64,000 nucleotides of DNA from Fulvivirga sp. M361 (GTDB lineage: Bacteria > Bacteroidota > Bacteroidia > Cytophagales > Cyclobacteriaceae), in assembly GCF_007097395.1 (NCBI RefSeq), contig NZ_VKDC01000006.1, forward strand, positions 272,073 through 336,072, written 5' to 3'. Position numbers and translations under genes: made by a program. This document shows, in pieces, positions 17,721 through 26,362 of the stretch. The notes under the pieces were generated by a model. That model did no database searches. It saw nothing but the letters and a program-made list of their open reading frames with translations, and had not been told where the DNA came from. Positions within the stretch are counted from its first letter, which is position 1; every line of letters begins with the position of its first letter.

Positions 17721-20003
17721 ATGAAACACGGGATTATAAATATTTCAATCTGCCTTTGTTTAGGATGGCTTGGTTCATGTACTGATCATCCGGAAAGTAT
17801 AGATTATACCAGGTATGTGGATCCATTCATTGGCACTCAAAATGAAGGGCATTGCTTTCCAGGTCCTACAACTCCATTAGGTATGGTACAAGTAAGTCCG
17901 GAATCCTATAACGAGCATTATGAAGGTTATGAGATGGACCATATAGCCGGGTATCAGTACAATGATCCATGGATTATTGGATTTACTCAGACCCACCTGA
18001 ATGGAGTAGGATGCCCATCCATGTCTGATATCCTGTTCATGCCTTATTGTAACAATGATGTGGACCCCTCATCACGGTCCAATTTTCGTTCTGTGTATAA
18101 CAAGGAAAAAGAAGAAGCTTCGCCTGGATATTATCAGGTTTACCTGGATGATCATAATGTAAACGTAGAGCTCACTGCTTCCGAACATGTGGCGTATCAC
18201 CGGTATACATTTGATCATCCCGAATCGACAAAACTGTTAATAGACTTACAATATGGTGTTTCATGGGATATTAATGCCGTTCCTGATAATATACTCGAAG
18301 CCTACCAACAGTTTGAAGATGATTACACATTGTCAGGTTATCGAAAAGCCAGTGTATGGGCCGAACGTGATTTATACTACGTAATAAAATTCAATCAGAA
18401 AATCGTAGAAAAGGACAGCTTAGCCCCACCTGACGATAAAGATGAGAAGGCCCCCCGGTTTATCCTTGAATTTGATATGGACAAAAGCAACCAATTGGAA
18501 GTGCTGATTGGTTTATCAACCGTCGGCATAAAGGAAGCAAAGGAAAACCTCGAGGCCGAAATCAACGCATGGCAGAGTTTTGAGCTAATCCGAACACAAA
18601 CTAATCAAAAATGGAATGAAATCCTCAAGAAAATTGAGGTGACAGGAGATCATGAGAAGAAGGCTTCGTTTTATACTTCTTTGTATCATTTGTATATCCA
18701 ACCCAATAATATTGCAGACCTTGATGGAAGGTACAGGACGGATAAAGGGGTCGTAAAATCATCGGGCCGTAAGTTTTATTCTACATTATCCTTATGGGAT
18801 ACCTACAGGGCAGCCAATCCTTTGTACACCATCCTCAGCCCGGATATGGTGGGGGATATGGTCACTTCCATGCTGGATAGTTACCATAATATGTCCGTAG
18901 ATCCTGACAATCCAAATGAGGCTAACAGGTATTTGCCACGTTGGCAGCTATGGGGTAAAGAGACACATACAATGGTGGGCAATCACGCCGTACCGGTAAT
19001 CGTAGATGCCTGGTTAAAAGGAATAAAACCATCGAATTATACCGATGAGCAAATCTTTGAAGCGGTCTGGAGTTCAGTAACTAAAGAGCACTATCGCAAT
19101 CATGTACAGTTGATTGATTCATTTGGCTATATTCCGTACGACGTACGATTATCCAAAATTGATGATGGCAGAGAAACCGTATCAAGACTTTTGGAAAATA
19201 GTTATGATGACTATGCAGCAGGATTGCTGGCGGATGAACTGGGTAAGCAAAAAGAGTCGAACTTTCTGAAAAACAGGGCCGGGTTTTATAAAAATGTATA
19301 TGATAAAGAAAGCGGGTTCATGCGAGGTAAAAATGCATATGGAGATTTTAAAAGAAATATTGATCCGTCCGAGGTAGTAGGAGAGTGGTTGGAAGGGTCC
19401 GATTTTACGGAAGGGAATGCTTACCATTACCAGTTTCATGTCCTGCATGATGTCCCGGGATTAGTAAAGTTGATGGGAGGGAAGGACGTTTTTGCTAAAG
19501 AACTTGATTCCATGTTCTATTCAAAATCCAAACCTGAGGTTAAAACATTGGTTTGGAATATTCATGGTACTTTGGGGCAGTATTGGCATGGAAACGAACC
19601 TTGTCATCATGTACCCTACTTGTATAAGTATACCCACCAGCCTTATAAGACAGATAAAATAATTCGTACACTGGTAGATGATTTTTATGACAATGAGCCG
19701 GACGGACTCATGGGAAATGACGACTGTGGTCAAATGTCTGCCTGGTATATGTTTTCTACGCTGGGTTTTTATCCGGTAAACCCGACGGGTGGCGAATATA
19801 TCCTGGGAGCCCCGCAGATGGAGAAAGCGGTGATTAACCTTCCCAATAGCAAAAAATTCAGTGTGGAGGCTAAAGACCTGAGCGAACAGAATTATATTGT
19901 ACAATCCGTACGATTGAATGGAGTACTATTGGATAGAAACTATATTATGCATGAAGAAATTGTGAGTGGCGGTAGCCTTATATTTCAAATGGGCCCGGAG
20001 TAG
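17721..20003 (+). CDS. GH92 alpha-mannosidase, lipoprotein
   Basis: This is a 760-residue GH92 enzyme without the PA14 insertion seen in the paralogue at 12351. The start Y-T-R-Y-V-D-P-F-I-G-T followed by G-H-C-F-P-G-P-T-T-P-L-G-M-V-Q-V-S-P is the family hallmark. F-T-Q-T-H-L-N-G-V-G-C, L-S-L-W-D-T-Y-R-A-A-N-P-L, E-N-S-Y-D-D-Y and G-N-D-D-C-G-Q-M-S-A-W-Y (Asp667, Asp668) complete the signature. G-W-L-G-S-C20 is a lipobox. It is expected to remove terminal alpha-mannose from N-glycan arms as an inverting exo-enzyme; linkage preference is not readable. Two GH92 enzymes of different architecture in one locus suggest division of labour between linkages. It closes the one-strand run and converges with the lipoprotein gene ending at 20042. 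Confidence 0.92.
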   Translation: MKHGIINISICLCLGWLGSCTDHPESIDYTRYVDPFIGTQNEGHCFPGPTTPLGMVQVSPESYNEHYEGYEMDHIAGYQYNDPWIIGFTQTHLNGVGCPSMSDILFMPYCNNDVDPSSRSNFRSVYNKEKEEASPGYYQVYLDDHNVNVELTASEHVAYHRYTFDHPESTKLLIDLQYGVSWDINAVPDNILEAYQQFEDDYTLSGYRKASVWAERDLYYVIKFNQKIVEKDSLAPPDDKDEKAPRFILEFDMDKSNQLEVLIGLSTVGIKEAKENLEAEINAWQSFELIRTQTNQKWNEILKKIEVTGDHEKKASFYTSLYHLYIQPNNIADLDGRYRTDKGVVKSSGRKFYSTLSLWDTYRAANPLYTILSPDMVGDMVTSMLDSYHNMSVDPDNPNEANRYLPRWQLWGKETHTMVGNHAVPVIVDAWLKGIKPSNYTDEQIFEAVWSSVTKEHYRNHVQLIDSFGYIPYDVRLSKIDDGRETVSRLLENSYDDYAAGLLADELGKQKESNFLKNRAGFYKNVYDKESGFMRGKNAYGDFKRNIDPSEVVGEWLEGSDFTEGNAYHYQFHVLHDVPGLVKLMGGKDVFAKELDSMFYSKSKPEVKTLVWNIHGTLGQYWHGNEPCHHVPYLYKYTHQPYKTDKIIRTLVDDFYDNEPDGLMGNDDCGQMSAWYMFSTLGFYPVNPTGGEYILGAPQMEKAVINLPNSKKFSVEAKDLSEQNYIVQSVRLNGVLLDRNYIMHEEIVSGGSLIFQMGPE

Positions 20004-20041
20004 CCATTATTGAGTAATTGAAATGGCCTGTTACTTCAAGC

Positions 20042-20512
20042 TTATCCAGGCTGCCCGTAAGCGACCCGGATGTATTTTTCCAGTATGTTACGTTTAATAT
20101 TAGCTTCTTTTACCTCTTCCAATCCATGTTGAATGAGTGTATCTCCTTTTATTTCAATGGTAAATGGGAAGCTGTGACCTCGGATTGCCTCTGCACTGGT
20201 ATAGTTCAGTGTTTCCGTATATTTATTGCCAACTAATGTATAGGAGCCACCTCCGGCGTAGAAGCCATTACCATCATTATGGTTTTGATTAAAAAACGCA
20301 AAGTGGTCCTTGTTGATAATTTTAACAAAGTCTGTTTTAGTCAGGTCCTTAATGTCCAGGGAGTCATTTTCCCGGATCTCGCCATATACCATTTTCCAGG
20401 TTCCCTCGATTGTATTCAAACGTTCAGTTTCCTGTGAGGATGAATCTGTTTTTTCTTCATTACAGGAGCTGATTACTAAAGCCAGGATAGATAAAATCAC
20501 AATTTTTTTCAT
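20042..20512 (-). CDS. small lipoprotein, lipocalin-like
   Basis: The predicted product is 156 residues from the ATG at 20512, which gives a clean lipoprotein signal with V-I-S-S-C17-N; an upstream ATG at 20548 would add 12 residues before the signal and is less likely. After the signal comes I-E-G-T-W-K-M-V-Y-G, then alternating strands such as F-A-F-F-N-Q-N and Y-T-L-V-G-N-K-Y-T-E. The G-x-W opening with a small beta-rich body is usual for lipocalin-like domains of Bacteroidota lipoproteins, so a ligand-binding envelope role is possible, but no residues show what ligand. It converges with the GH92 gene at 20003. A 27-base element shared with the gene at 22345 lies 88 bases upstream of the start. 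Confidence 0.72.
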   Translation of the reverse strand: MKKIVILSILALVISSCNEEKTDSSSQETERLNTIEGTWKMVYGEIRENDSLDIKDLTKTDFVKIINKDHFAFFNQNHNDGNGFYAGGGSYTLVGNKYTETLNYTSAEAIRGHSFPFTIEIKGDTLIQHGLEEVKEANIKRNILEKYIRVAYGQPG

Positions 20513-20599
20513 ATTCGAGTGCATAGTTGTTTTTGCGTAGGCAGTCATTTATTTTGCTTGTTGATAAGGCTTCCCGTTCATTCGACATAGTCTGATTTT

Positions 20600-20626
20600 A
20601 AACAATCGCTTATATCCCGTGAGTGA
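20600..20626 (-). repeat. upstream element, copy 1 (shared with 22370-22396)
   Basis: These 27 bases match the segment at 22370-22396 at 23 positions, including an 11-base identical block (AAACAATCGCT). Both copies lie upstream of a minus-strand gene, and both are followed on the plus strand by a second similar block ending in TATTTGA (about 20631-20644 here, 22415-22427 there). The function is unknown; a shared promoter or operator, or a small dispersed repeat, are the choices. Confidence 0.5.
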
Positions 20627-20712
20627 GGCTTCCGGCTATATTTGAAGGAAATCATGAGTTCATTACTTAAGGTAGCTCTAAGGTATTCCAGCACCTTTGA
20701 CAGGTTACTTTT

Positions 20713-21267
20713 TTATTCTTTTTTAACCTCATACCATAGTTCTACCATTCCGTCCTTGTAAGCGGTTACATCTTTTAGGTGCAATAGCTCCTCCTGGCCA
20801 ATATAGTCAAAAAACAATGTTCCACCCCCCAGGATAACAGGCATGATGGCAATGATTATATCGTCCGCCAGTTTTAAACGGATAAAGTCTTTGGCAAGCC
20901 TGGCGCCACCCACCAGCCATATATTCTTGTAGTTTGGTTTTAGTCGTTCATTTACCAATTTGTCCAGATCCCCCGAGTAGAATTGGACACTTCCTCTTTC
21001 AGTCGTCAGACCTCTGTTCGTCAAGACGATCACCGGTACATCACCATAAGGCCATCCAAGTTCCAGTGCATGTTCATAGGTTCGGGAGCCCATTACGTAG
21101 CAGTCTATCGTCTTGAGAAACTCTGCCACCACTTCTTCGCTGAGCGTAGTGCCCTTCTCGTAATGGTCCGTCGATTGAAGCCATGAAACACTCCCGTCTT
21201 TTTTGGCGATAAAGCCATCTAGACTTGATACCATGTGTAAGGTTATTTTGGAGGTGTCAATAGTCAT
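20713..21267 (-). CDS. RibD C-terminal / dihydrofolate reductase-fold protein
   Basis: The 184-residue protein belongs to the dihydrofolate reductase-like family related to the RibD reductase domain. The N-terminal strand-loop M-V-S-S-L-D-G-F-I-A-K-K-D-G, the V-M-G-S-R-T-Y-E helix start, V-P-V-I-V-L-T-N-R, I-W-L-V-G-G-A-R-L-A (the NADPH-binding Gly-Gly) and P-V-I-L-G-G-G-T-L-F-F are all in place. These proteins are presumed NAD(P)H-dependent reductases of small folded substrates; the physiological substrate is normally unknown. It stands alone between two minus-strand genes, about 200 bases from each. The family is common as accessory stand-alone genes in soil and marine Bacteroidota. Confidence 0.88.
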   Translation of the reverse strand: MTIDTSKITLHMVSSLDGFIAKKDGSVSWLQSTDHYEKGTTLSEEVVAEFLKTIDCYVMGSRTYEHALELGWPYGDVPVIVLTNRGLTTERGSVQFYSGDLDKLVNERLKPNYKNIWLVGGARLAKDFIRLKLADDIIIAIMPVILGGGTLFFDYIGQEELLHLKDVTAYKDGMVELWYEVKKE

Positions 21268-21343
21268 TGAATGGAAAGAGGCTAATGAATATGATACACT
21301 TATCTATACCACATATAAAACTAAACGATTTTTAGGTTTTATG

Positions 21344-21370
21344 AAAAAACCTTCCTTTTTTCCAGGAAGT
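21344..21370 (-). terminator. possible intrinsic terminator for the gene ending at 21470
   Basis: Read on the minus strand, CTTCCT and AGGAAG (21351-21356 with 21364-21369) form a six-base stem with a seven-base loop, followed by a run of six T residues (21344-21349). It lies about 100 bases past the stop of the minus-strand gene 21470-22345. The stem is short, so strength is uncertain. Confidence 0.4.
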
Positions 21371-21469
21371 CCTGACAAGCGCCTTAATGTTTTTACAGAT
21401 AACCTTTAAGAATTTGCCTTCTACAAACTGACGGCATAGATGTTTGCCGAAACGAAAGGCTGATATTTT

Positions 21470-22345
21470 TTATTCACACATGGCATCTAAGTAGAAACTC
21501 AAATTCTGCTCCCCTTTTGTCCAATGGTCCATTGCTTTATCTCTGAAATAAGCAGTGTGAGTGGGTGAACCGGCTGTTGAAATGGCAAAATATTTACTAT
21601 TTTCATGTGCTTTAACACTTTCAAGCCATTGTATGGTAACGGCTGCTTCTTTGATGTCATCATTAAAGTAAATGTCGTATGGCGTTAAATCTACCTGGTG
21701 CCAACCTAAATAGCCGTCTTTAATGTCGAAGATGATGTTTTTTTTAACGATGAGATCTGTTGGTAGACCATCTTCTATTTTATAAAAGTTCAGTCTGAAT
21801 TTCAGGGAGGAAAAATCATTGGAAGTTATATTAAAACTTAGCGCATCAATGCGGCAGTTTTTCCTGATCTTCAATTTCATTCCTCTTTCTTTGCTCAGCC
21901 GGTCATCCACCTCTTTTTCATAGAACGAGTAAAAATTTAAATGCAACAATCCAAGTCCTTTTGATGATCGTCCGATTTTTTTTGGTCTGAGCTCAATTTT
22001 TTTTGAGCTTATTACCACTTCATCCAAGGCTACATTTTCCGGAAGAAGCAGTATCGTTTTGTGATCATTTTTAAGTTCTGAAATCTGATACCTTTGAGTG
22101 ACAAAACCCACATGTGAAAATAACACAGTGTCGTCAGCGGTTATTTTTTCATTTAGTCGGAGTTTATACATTCCTTCTATAGTAGAAACGGTGCCTGCAG
22201 TTTTGTTCTTAATTCCAATGTTTACATAAGCCATGGGCTCATTGTTTTCTGCATTTTTGATCTTCCCTGTAATAACATTTTCCTGACCATAAGACGTTAA
22301 GCAGACTATGAAAGGGCTTAATAAAAAGATAACTGATTTTTTCAT
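21470..22345 (-). CDS. CarboxypepD_reg-like domain protein, exported
   Basis: The 291-residue protein has a signal peptide ending L-T-S-Y-G-Q, then a carboxypeptidase-regulatory-like beta-sandwich at about residues 23-110 (V-I-T-G-K-I-K-N-A-E-N-N-E-P-M-A-Y-V-N-I-G and G-T-V-S-T-I-E-G-M-Y-K-L). This is the domain found at the N-terminus of SusC/TonB-dependent receptors, here ending in the familiar L-D-E-V-V-I-S. Instead of a receptor plug and barrel, the rest is about 180 residues rich in beta strands (L-S-F-N-I-T-S-N-D-F, W-H-Q-V-D-L-T-P-Y), seen in Bacteroidota proteins of unknown role. It is likely periplasmic or outer-membrane associated. It does not couple to an adjacent SusD gene. Confidence 0.78.
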   Translation of the reverse strand: MKKSVIFLLSPFIVCLTSYGQENVITGKIKNAENNEPMAYVNIGIKNKTAGTVSTIEGMYKLRLNEKITADDTVLFSHVGFVTQRYQISELKNDHKTILLLPENVALDEVVISSKKIELRPKKIGRSSKGLGLLHLNFYSFYEKEVDDRLSKERGMKLKIRKNCRIDALSFNITSNDFSSLKFRLNFYKIEDGLPTDLIVKKNIIFDIKDGYLGWHQVDLTPYDIYFNDDIKEAAVTIQWLESVKAHENSKYFAISTAGSPTHTAYFRDKAMDHWTKGEQNLSFYLDAMCE

Positions 22346-22369
22346 TCAACGTTTTTCTACTAACAATTA

Positions 22370-22396
22370 AAACAATCGCTCTTATCCTGTGCGTGA
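22370..22396 (-). repeat. upstream element, copy 2 (shared with 20600-20626)
   Basis: This is the second copy of the 27-base element described at 20600. It starts 25 bases upstream of the minus-strand start codon at 22345, close enough to overlap a core promoter. The rest of the 430-base gap to the plus-strand gene at 22863 is AT-rich and shows no gene. Confidence 0.5.
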
Positions 22397-22862
22397 TACC
22401 TATCCAAAGGTCTCTGGCGGTATTTGACAAAAAAATGGATACCTAAAGAGCTCATATTGCGATGGGATACTTGTTAATAGTCTTTCCTCGACCGAGGTAC
22501 TTTTGATGCCATTGCCATATGCATTTATAAACGTAAGTGAACAGCCATAAATTATACTCGTCTTGACATACTTGTCTGCTGAAATGAAACGTAGGTAGAG
22601 CTATCCACGCCTATCGTAATAAATCATCTTTCAATCTTTTTTACATACCATTTGAGTTCATTGTCCATGATTTTGTCCATAGCTGAATCTTGGTGGGCAT
22701 CGGTTATTCTCCAAACTTTAAATCTTAATTAAATAATTATAAATGAGGTAATAATCATGCACATGAATTATTTACTCAATGCCTGACCCGAAAGCCTTTG
22801 TAGAAAACTCAGAATGGAATTATCCTGGGATAGCAATGGCTCTTACCTCAATTGTGTTAAGA

Positions 22863-25088
22863 ATGATGATCAACCCTGTAAGAACCCTTAAAGCTACGTT
22901 AGTTGTCGGTAGTCTGCTTGCAATAACCGGCTTCAGCACCAGATCCGTGCCGCCTGGTTCGTCTGGTGGAGTTGCTATTATGGAACAAACCATGTCGCCC
23001 CCACCTATTTTTACCTATGTGGGACAAGGCTTTGACGTATCTGCAGCCGTGCATGCAAGTGATTTTTCAGTGGCTGGTCAGGAAAGTGATCCACGGGGGA
23101 TAACCTTTAGTTTAGATGGCCTGAAAATGTTCATAATAGGAATAGTTGACCATGCAGTAGTGGAGTATAACCTGGAAAAAGCATTCGATGTATCTACGGC
23201 AATCTACGCAGGTTCCTCGGAGGAGTTTTCAGTAGCTGACCGCGAGATGAGTTCGCAGGAATTGATCTTTAACCCGGATGGTACAAAGATGTTCATCATA
23301 GGGGCAAATGAAAATGCGGTGATAGAATATGATCTGGGAATTGCCTATGACGTGTCCACTGCTATCTATGGGCGTGAGTTTTCAGTAGCTAATGAAGAGG
23401 GTACTTCATTGGACCTGGCCTTTAGTTCAGATGGCCTGAAAATGTTTATCGTAGGGTTTGATAATGGTGAGGTAGTAGAGTATAATCTGGGAATCGCCTA
23501 TGATGTATCCACAGCGTTGTATGCAGGTGCGTCGGAAAGTTTTAGCGTAGCTGATCAGGAGATCAGGCCCCGGGGTATGACCTTTAGTTCGGATGGTATG
23601 AAACTTTTCATTATTGGGTCCGATGGACGTGCGGTAGTGGAATATAGCCTGGGAATAGCTTATGACGTATCCACTGCGGTGTATGCCGGTGCATCGGAAG
23701 AATTCTCGGTGGTTACCGAAGAGTCACTTCCACAAGGGATCACCTTTAATCCGGACGGCACAAAAATGTTCATTATCGGGTCCAACGGAGATGCAGTAGT
23801 AGAGTATACCCTGGCATCGATGGTAGACTACCGGGAAAACGGTACCGAGAATGTGATTGATATTGATGCGAATGACAGTTTTGGCGGAGCGAATGACAGT
23901 GTCACTTACCACCTTAAAGGTGCGGATGCTTCATTGTTCGATATTGATGCTTCAGGTGCGATTACTTTCAATACGGCCCCGGATTTTGAGGACCCGAAAG
24001 ATGAGGATCGGGACAACATTTATGTGATGAAGGTGATTGCGGAGAATGACATTGGTAAGTCTTGTCAGTCCATCATAATCCATGTTTCAGATATGGATGA
24101 CATGGCGCCTACTGTAATCACACGGGATATTACAATCTCACTTGATGCTACGGGTAATAGCTCCATCACCCCTGACCAGGTAAATAGTGGAAGCTTTGAT
24201 AACGTAGGTATCATGTTCCTGTTACTGGATAAAACGGAATTCACCTGCGCCGATATAGGTACGCACGAGGTGACCCTTACCGCCTCTGATGATAATGGCA
24301 ATACCGCTCAGGGAACAGCTCTCGTTACCGTGGTTGACGACTTAGTACCAACTACAGTGGTTGTTCAGGATCTTAAACTGGAACTGGATGCTTCCGGTAT
24401 AGCTTCGGTCACCGCAGCTCAGGTCGATAATGGCAGCAGCGACAATTGCTCAGTCGCCTCATTGACACTTGACCAAACTGAGTTTGATTGCTCTCATCTA
24501 GGGACAAATACAGTTACATTAACTGTCGCGGATGGCAGTGGCAATATGAGTTCGGCTACCACCACTGTCGAAGTTGTAGATAACTTCCCCCCGGTATTGA
24601 GCAGCTGCCCGACGGATATTACCGCTATAGACCCTGTTGTCTTTTACGATCTTCCTGAAGCTGGTGACAATTGTTCCATAACCTCAACCTCGCTGGTGGA
24701 GGGGTTAGAAAGTGGTTCCCGGTTCCCGTTAGGCGTTACGTTAGTCACTTATGGGTTTACAGACCCCAGCGGAAATGCCAGTACCTGTAGTTTCCGAGTG
24801 ATCATCAATGAAAAAGAAATGACATTAGACATTCCAACGGCTTTTTCACCGAATGGCGACGGGGTGAATGATACCTGGAATATTTTAAACATTGACCGGT
24901 ACCCTAATGCAAGGCTGCGGGTGTTTGACCTATCCGGTAGAGAAGTGTTTTCTTCCATAAGTTATGAACGAGAGTGGGACGGTAGCTACCGAAGTAAGAT
25001 ACTACCGGCGGCTTCCTATTATTATGTCCTTGACCTGAACGTTCCGGACGATAAGAAATTGAAAGGAAAGATAACCATTATCAAATAA
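22863..25088 (+). CDS. large repeat protein with cadherin/HYR-like domains and T9SS type B C-terminal domain
   Basis: The ATG at 22863 is preferred over one at 22779 because it gives a usual signal peptide (V-R-T-L-K-A-T-L-V-V-G-S-L-L-A-I-T-G-F). The mature protein has five about 50-residue propeller-like repeats (F-S-V-A ... F-x-x-D-G-x-K-M-F-I-I-G ... V-V-E-Y-x-L-G-I-A-Y-D-V-S-T-A), a cadherin-like domain (D-Y-R-E-N-G-T, then D-F-E-D-P-K-D-E-D), Ig-like and HYR-like segments (D-D-L-V-P-T-T-V-V, D-N-F-P-P-V-L-S-S-C-P) with paired cysteines, and a gliding-motility-type end: I-P-T-A-F-S-P-N-G-D-G-V-N-D-T-W. That end is the type B sorting domain of the type IX secretion system. It is a probable surface or released adhesin-like protein. 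The PorP/SprF gene follows four bases after its stop, which is the normal pairing for type B cargo. Confidence 0.87.
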   Translation: MMINPVRTLKATLVVGSLLAITGFSTRSVPPGSSGGVAIMEQTMSPPPIFTYVGQGFDVSAAVHASDFSVAGQESDPRGITFSLDGLKMFIIGIVDHAVVEYNLEKAFDVSTAIYAGSSEEFSVADREMSSQELIFNPDGTKMFIIGANENAVIEYDLGIAYDVSTAIYGREFSVANEEGTSLDLAFSSDGLKMFIVGFDNGEVVEYNLGIAYDVSTALYAGASESFSVADQEIRPRGMTFSSDGMKLFIIGSDGRAVVEYSLGIAYDVSTAVYAGASEEFSVVTEESLPQGITFNPDGTKMFIIGSNGDAVVEYTLASMVDYRENGTENVIDIDANDSFGGANDSVTYHLKGADASLFDIDASGAITFNTAPDFEDPKDEDRDNIYVMKVIAENDIGKSCQSIIIHVSDMDDMAPTVITRDITISLDATGNSSITPDQVNSGSFDNVGIMFLLLDKTEFTCADIGTHEVTLTASDDNGNTAQGTALVTVVDDLVPTTVVVQDLKLELDASGIASVTAAQVDNGSSDNCSVASLTLDQTEFDCSHLGTNTVTLTVADGSGNMSSATTTVEVVDNFPPVLSSCPTDITAIDPVVFYDLPEAGDNCSITSTSLVEGLESGSRFPLGVTLVTYGFTDPSGNASTCSFRVIINEKEMTLDIPTAFSPNGDGVNDTWNILNIDRYPNARLRVFDLSGREVFSSISYEREWDGSYRSKILPAASYYYVLDLNVPDDKKLKGKITIIK
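23064..23813 (+). repeat. five in-frame tandem repeats of about 150 bases
   Basis: The DNA encodes five consecutive units of 48-51 residues, each with F-S-V at the start, N/S-x-D-G-x-K-M/L-F-I at the middle and E-Y-x-L at the end. Each unit looks like a propeller blade or blade pair. The DNA copies are partly diverged, so this is an old amplification rather than a recent expansion. Confidence 0.8.
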
Positions 25089-25092
25089 CCGT

Positions 25093-26061
25093 ATGACCAG
25101 CAGATTATATATCGCCGTACTTCTGATGGCTGTTACTTTACAAGGCAAAGGTCAGAGTGACCGGTTGCCGGTTCAGTATTTCCTGACGCCTTCCCTTGTC
25201 AACCCTGCATTGAGTGGAAAAGGCAATAATATTGAGTTAAGGGTAGGTTATCGTCATAGGGTGATTGGGATTGATGGTAGCCCGGCGACCTATTTTTTCA
25301 ATGGAGAAAAGACCTATTTCCCACAAGGTGGTATCGCTGATCGTCTGCGGAGAAAAATGGCTGAATGGACGGGACACCAAAATACTGAAGTTTCCGGGCT
25401 GTTAAAAGTTGATGTGGGTGCCTTTGCGATAAGAAGTGAACAAGGGGCCTTTCAACACCTGGAAGCCGGTTTCAATACTGCGATACATGTTCCTGTTGGC
25501 TCCAGGTCATTCTTATCATTAGGCATATCACCGAGAATACGCAATAACCGGATCGATCTTTCCGACCTCGTAGTCAGGGATGCCGCGATGGACCAATCGT
25601 ATCAATCCTTACTATTGAACGGGACTTCAAATACGTATTTTAATATCAATTCAGGGTTTTCTTTTCATTCAGGTGAATTTTTGATTGCCTATGGCATAGA
25701 TAAGTTGGCCAATGCCCTGGTCTCAGGAAATGAGGATTTAGCGATTGATGATGCCGTGGAACATCGTTTTATGGGGAGTTATAGTCTGTTGATAAACCCT
25801 GACATGGAGCTGATACCTACTGCACTGATCAGAATAATTTCGGCTTTCCCTGTCTTTTACGATGCCGGTGTTCGCTGGAGATACAAACGTAATATCTGGG
25901 CAGGCCTTTCGTACAGAAGCAATAAAACTCTCCTTGGCTCATTAGGTTTCACAACAAATCACGGCATCGTATTTGGGTACAGCTATCAGCACCGCAGTGC
26001 AGGTTTGGATGACTTTAACAACGGAAGCCATGAAGTCGTTCTTGGATTGAGCATTGAATAG
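25093..26061 (+). CDS. PorP/SprF family type IX secretion outer-membrane protein
   Basis: The 322-residue protein shows the PorP/SprF pattern: signal peptide ending G-K-G-Q, then L-P-V-Q-Y-F-L-T-P-S-L-V-N-P-A-L-S-G (the family's Y-x-x-N-P-A motif), and a series of amphipathic beta strands ending with F-G-Y-S-Y-Q-H-R and H-E-V-V-L-G-L-S-I. Members form outer-membrane barrels that partner with type B cargo proteins of the type IX secretion system and keep them on the surface. It starts four bases after the type B cargo gene at 22863, so the two are almost surely co-transcribed and dedicated to each other. Confidence 0.9.
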   Translation: MTSRLYIAVLLMAVTLQGKGQSDRLPVQYFLTPSLVNPALSGKGNNIELRVGYRHRVIGIDGSPATYFFNGEKTYFPQGGIADRLRRKMAEWTGHQNTEVSGLLKVDVGAFAIRSEQGAFQHLEAGFNTAIHVPVGSRSFLSLGISPRIRNNRIDLSDLVVRDAAMDQSYQSLLLNGTSNTYFNINSGFSFHSGEFLIAYGIDKLANALVSGNEDLAIDDAVEHRFMGSYSLLINPDMELIPTALIRIISAFPVFYDAGVRWRYKRNIWAGLSYRSNKTLLGSLGFTTNHGIVFGYSYQHRSAGLDDFNNGSHEVVLGLSIE

Positions 26062-26117
26062 TTTTACAGGTACAAGGTGATTGGGAGGGTATACAGTGAA
26101 GTATCTTTAAACCTTAC

Positions 26118-26349
26118 CCTGGTTGTAGCATTAGCATAGCGACGCTACGACCTCGATGTTACCAAGAGCGTCCGCTCGATCTGTTTTGTAACACACCAGC
26201 TTTATCGAAAAAGAAATAAATTTCCGGCAAAAGCTCAATGCCACTCATTATACCCATAAGTATATAAAGCCCATCTATTGATGCAGCCCGAGCGGACGCT
26301 CTATACAGTTGTAGGTCGTAGGACCGCTACGCTTAACCGACGACCAGGA
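26118..26349. repeat. long imperfect inverted repeat, MITE-like
   Basis: Two arms of about 65 bases (roughly 26118-26183 and 26284-26349) are imperfect reverse complements around an AT-rich core of about 100 bases. Identical blocks in the arms include AGAGCGTCCGCTCG (26165-26178 against 26289-26302 reversed) and CTACGACCT. The element fills the gap between two convergent genes (PorP/SprF ending 26061, XRE regulator ending 26363). The arms are richer in G+C than the surroundings. No open reading frame and no clear target-site duplication are seen. It could be a non-autonomous transposable element, a REP-like element, or a long hairpin that ends transcription from both sides. Confidence 0.6.
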
Positions 26350-26362
26350 TGCTAAGAAAAAC

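Noticed and set aside
19521-19904. A 127-codon minus-strand frame inside the second GH92 gene
   Set aside because: It overlaps conserved GH92 motifs in the plus-strand frame and has no signal, domain or start context.
240-20003. A complete Sus-type polysaccharide utilisation locus
   Set aside because: No TonB-dependent SusC or SusD gene occurs in the window; the CarboxypepD_reg protein at 21470 lacks a receptor plug and barrel. Only the enzyme part is supported.
20003-20027. GCCATT/AATGGC stem between convergent genes as a terminator
   Set aside because: Six base pairs with a 13-base loop and no T-run on either side; too weak to call.
23064-23813. Regular repeats that could look like a CRISPR or satellite array
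   Set aside because: The units are about 150 bases, diverged and in frame with a secreted protein, so they are protein repeats.
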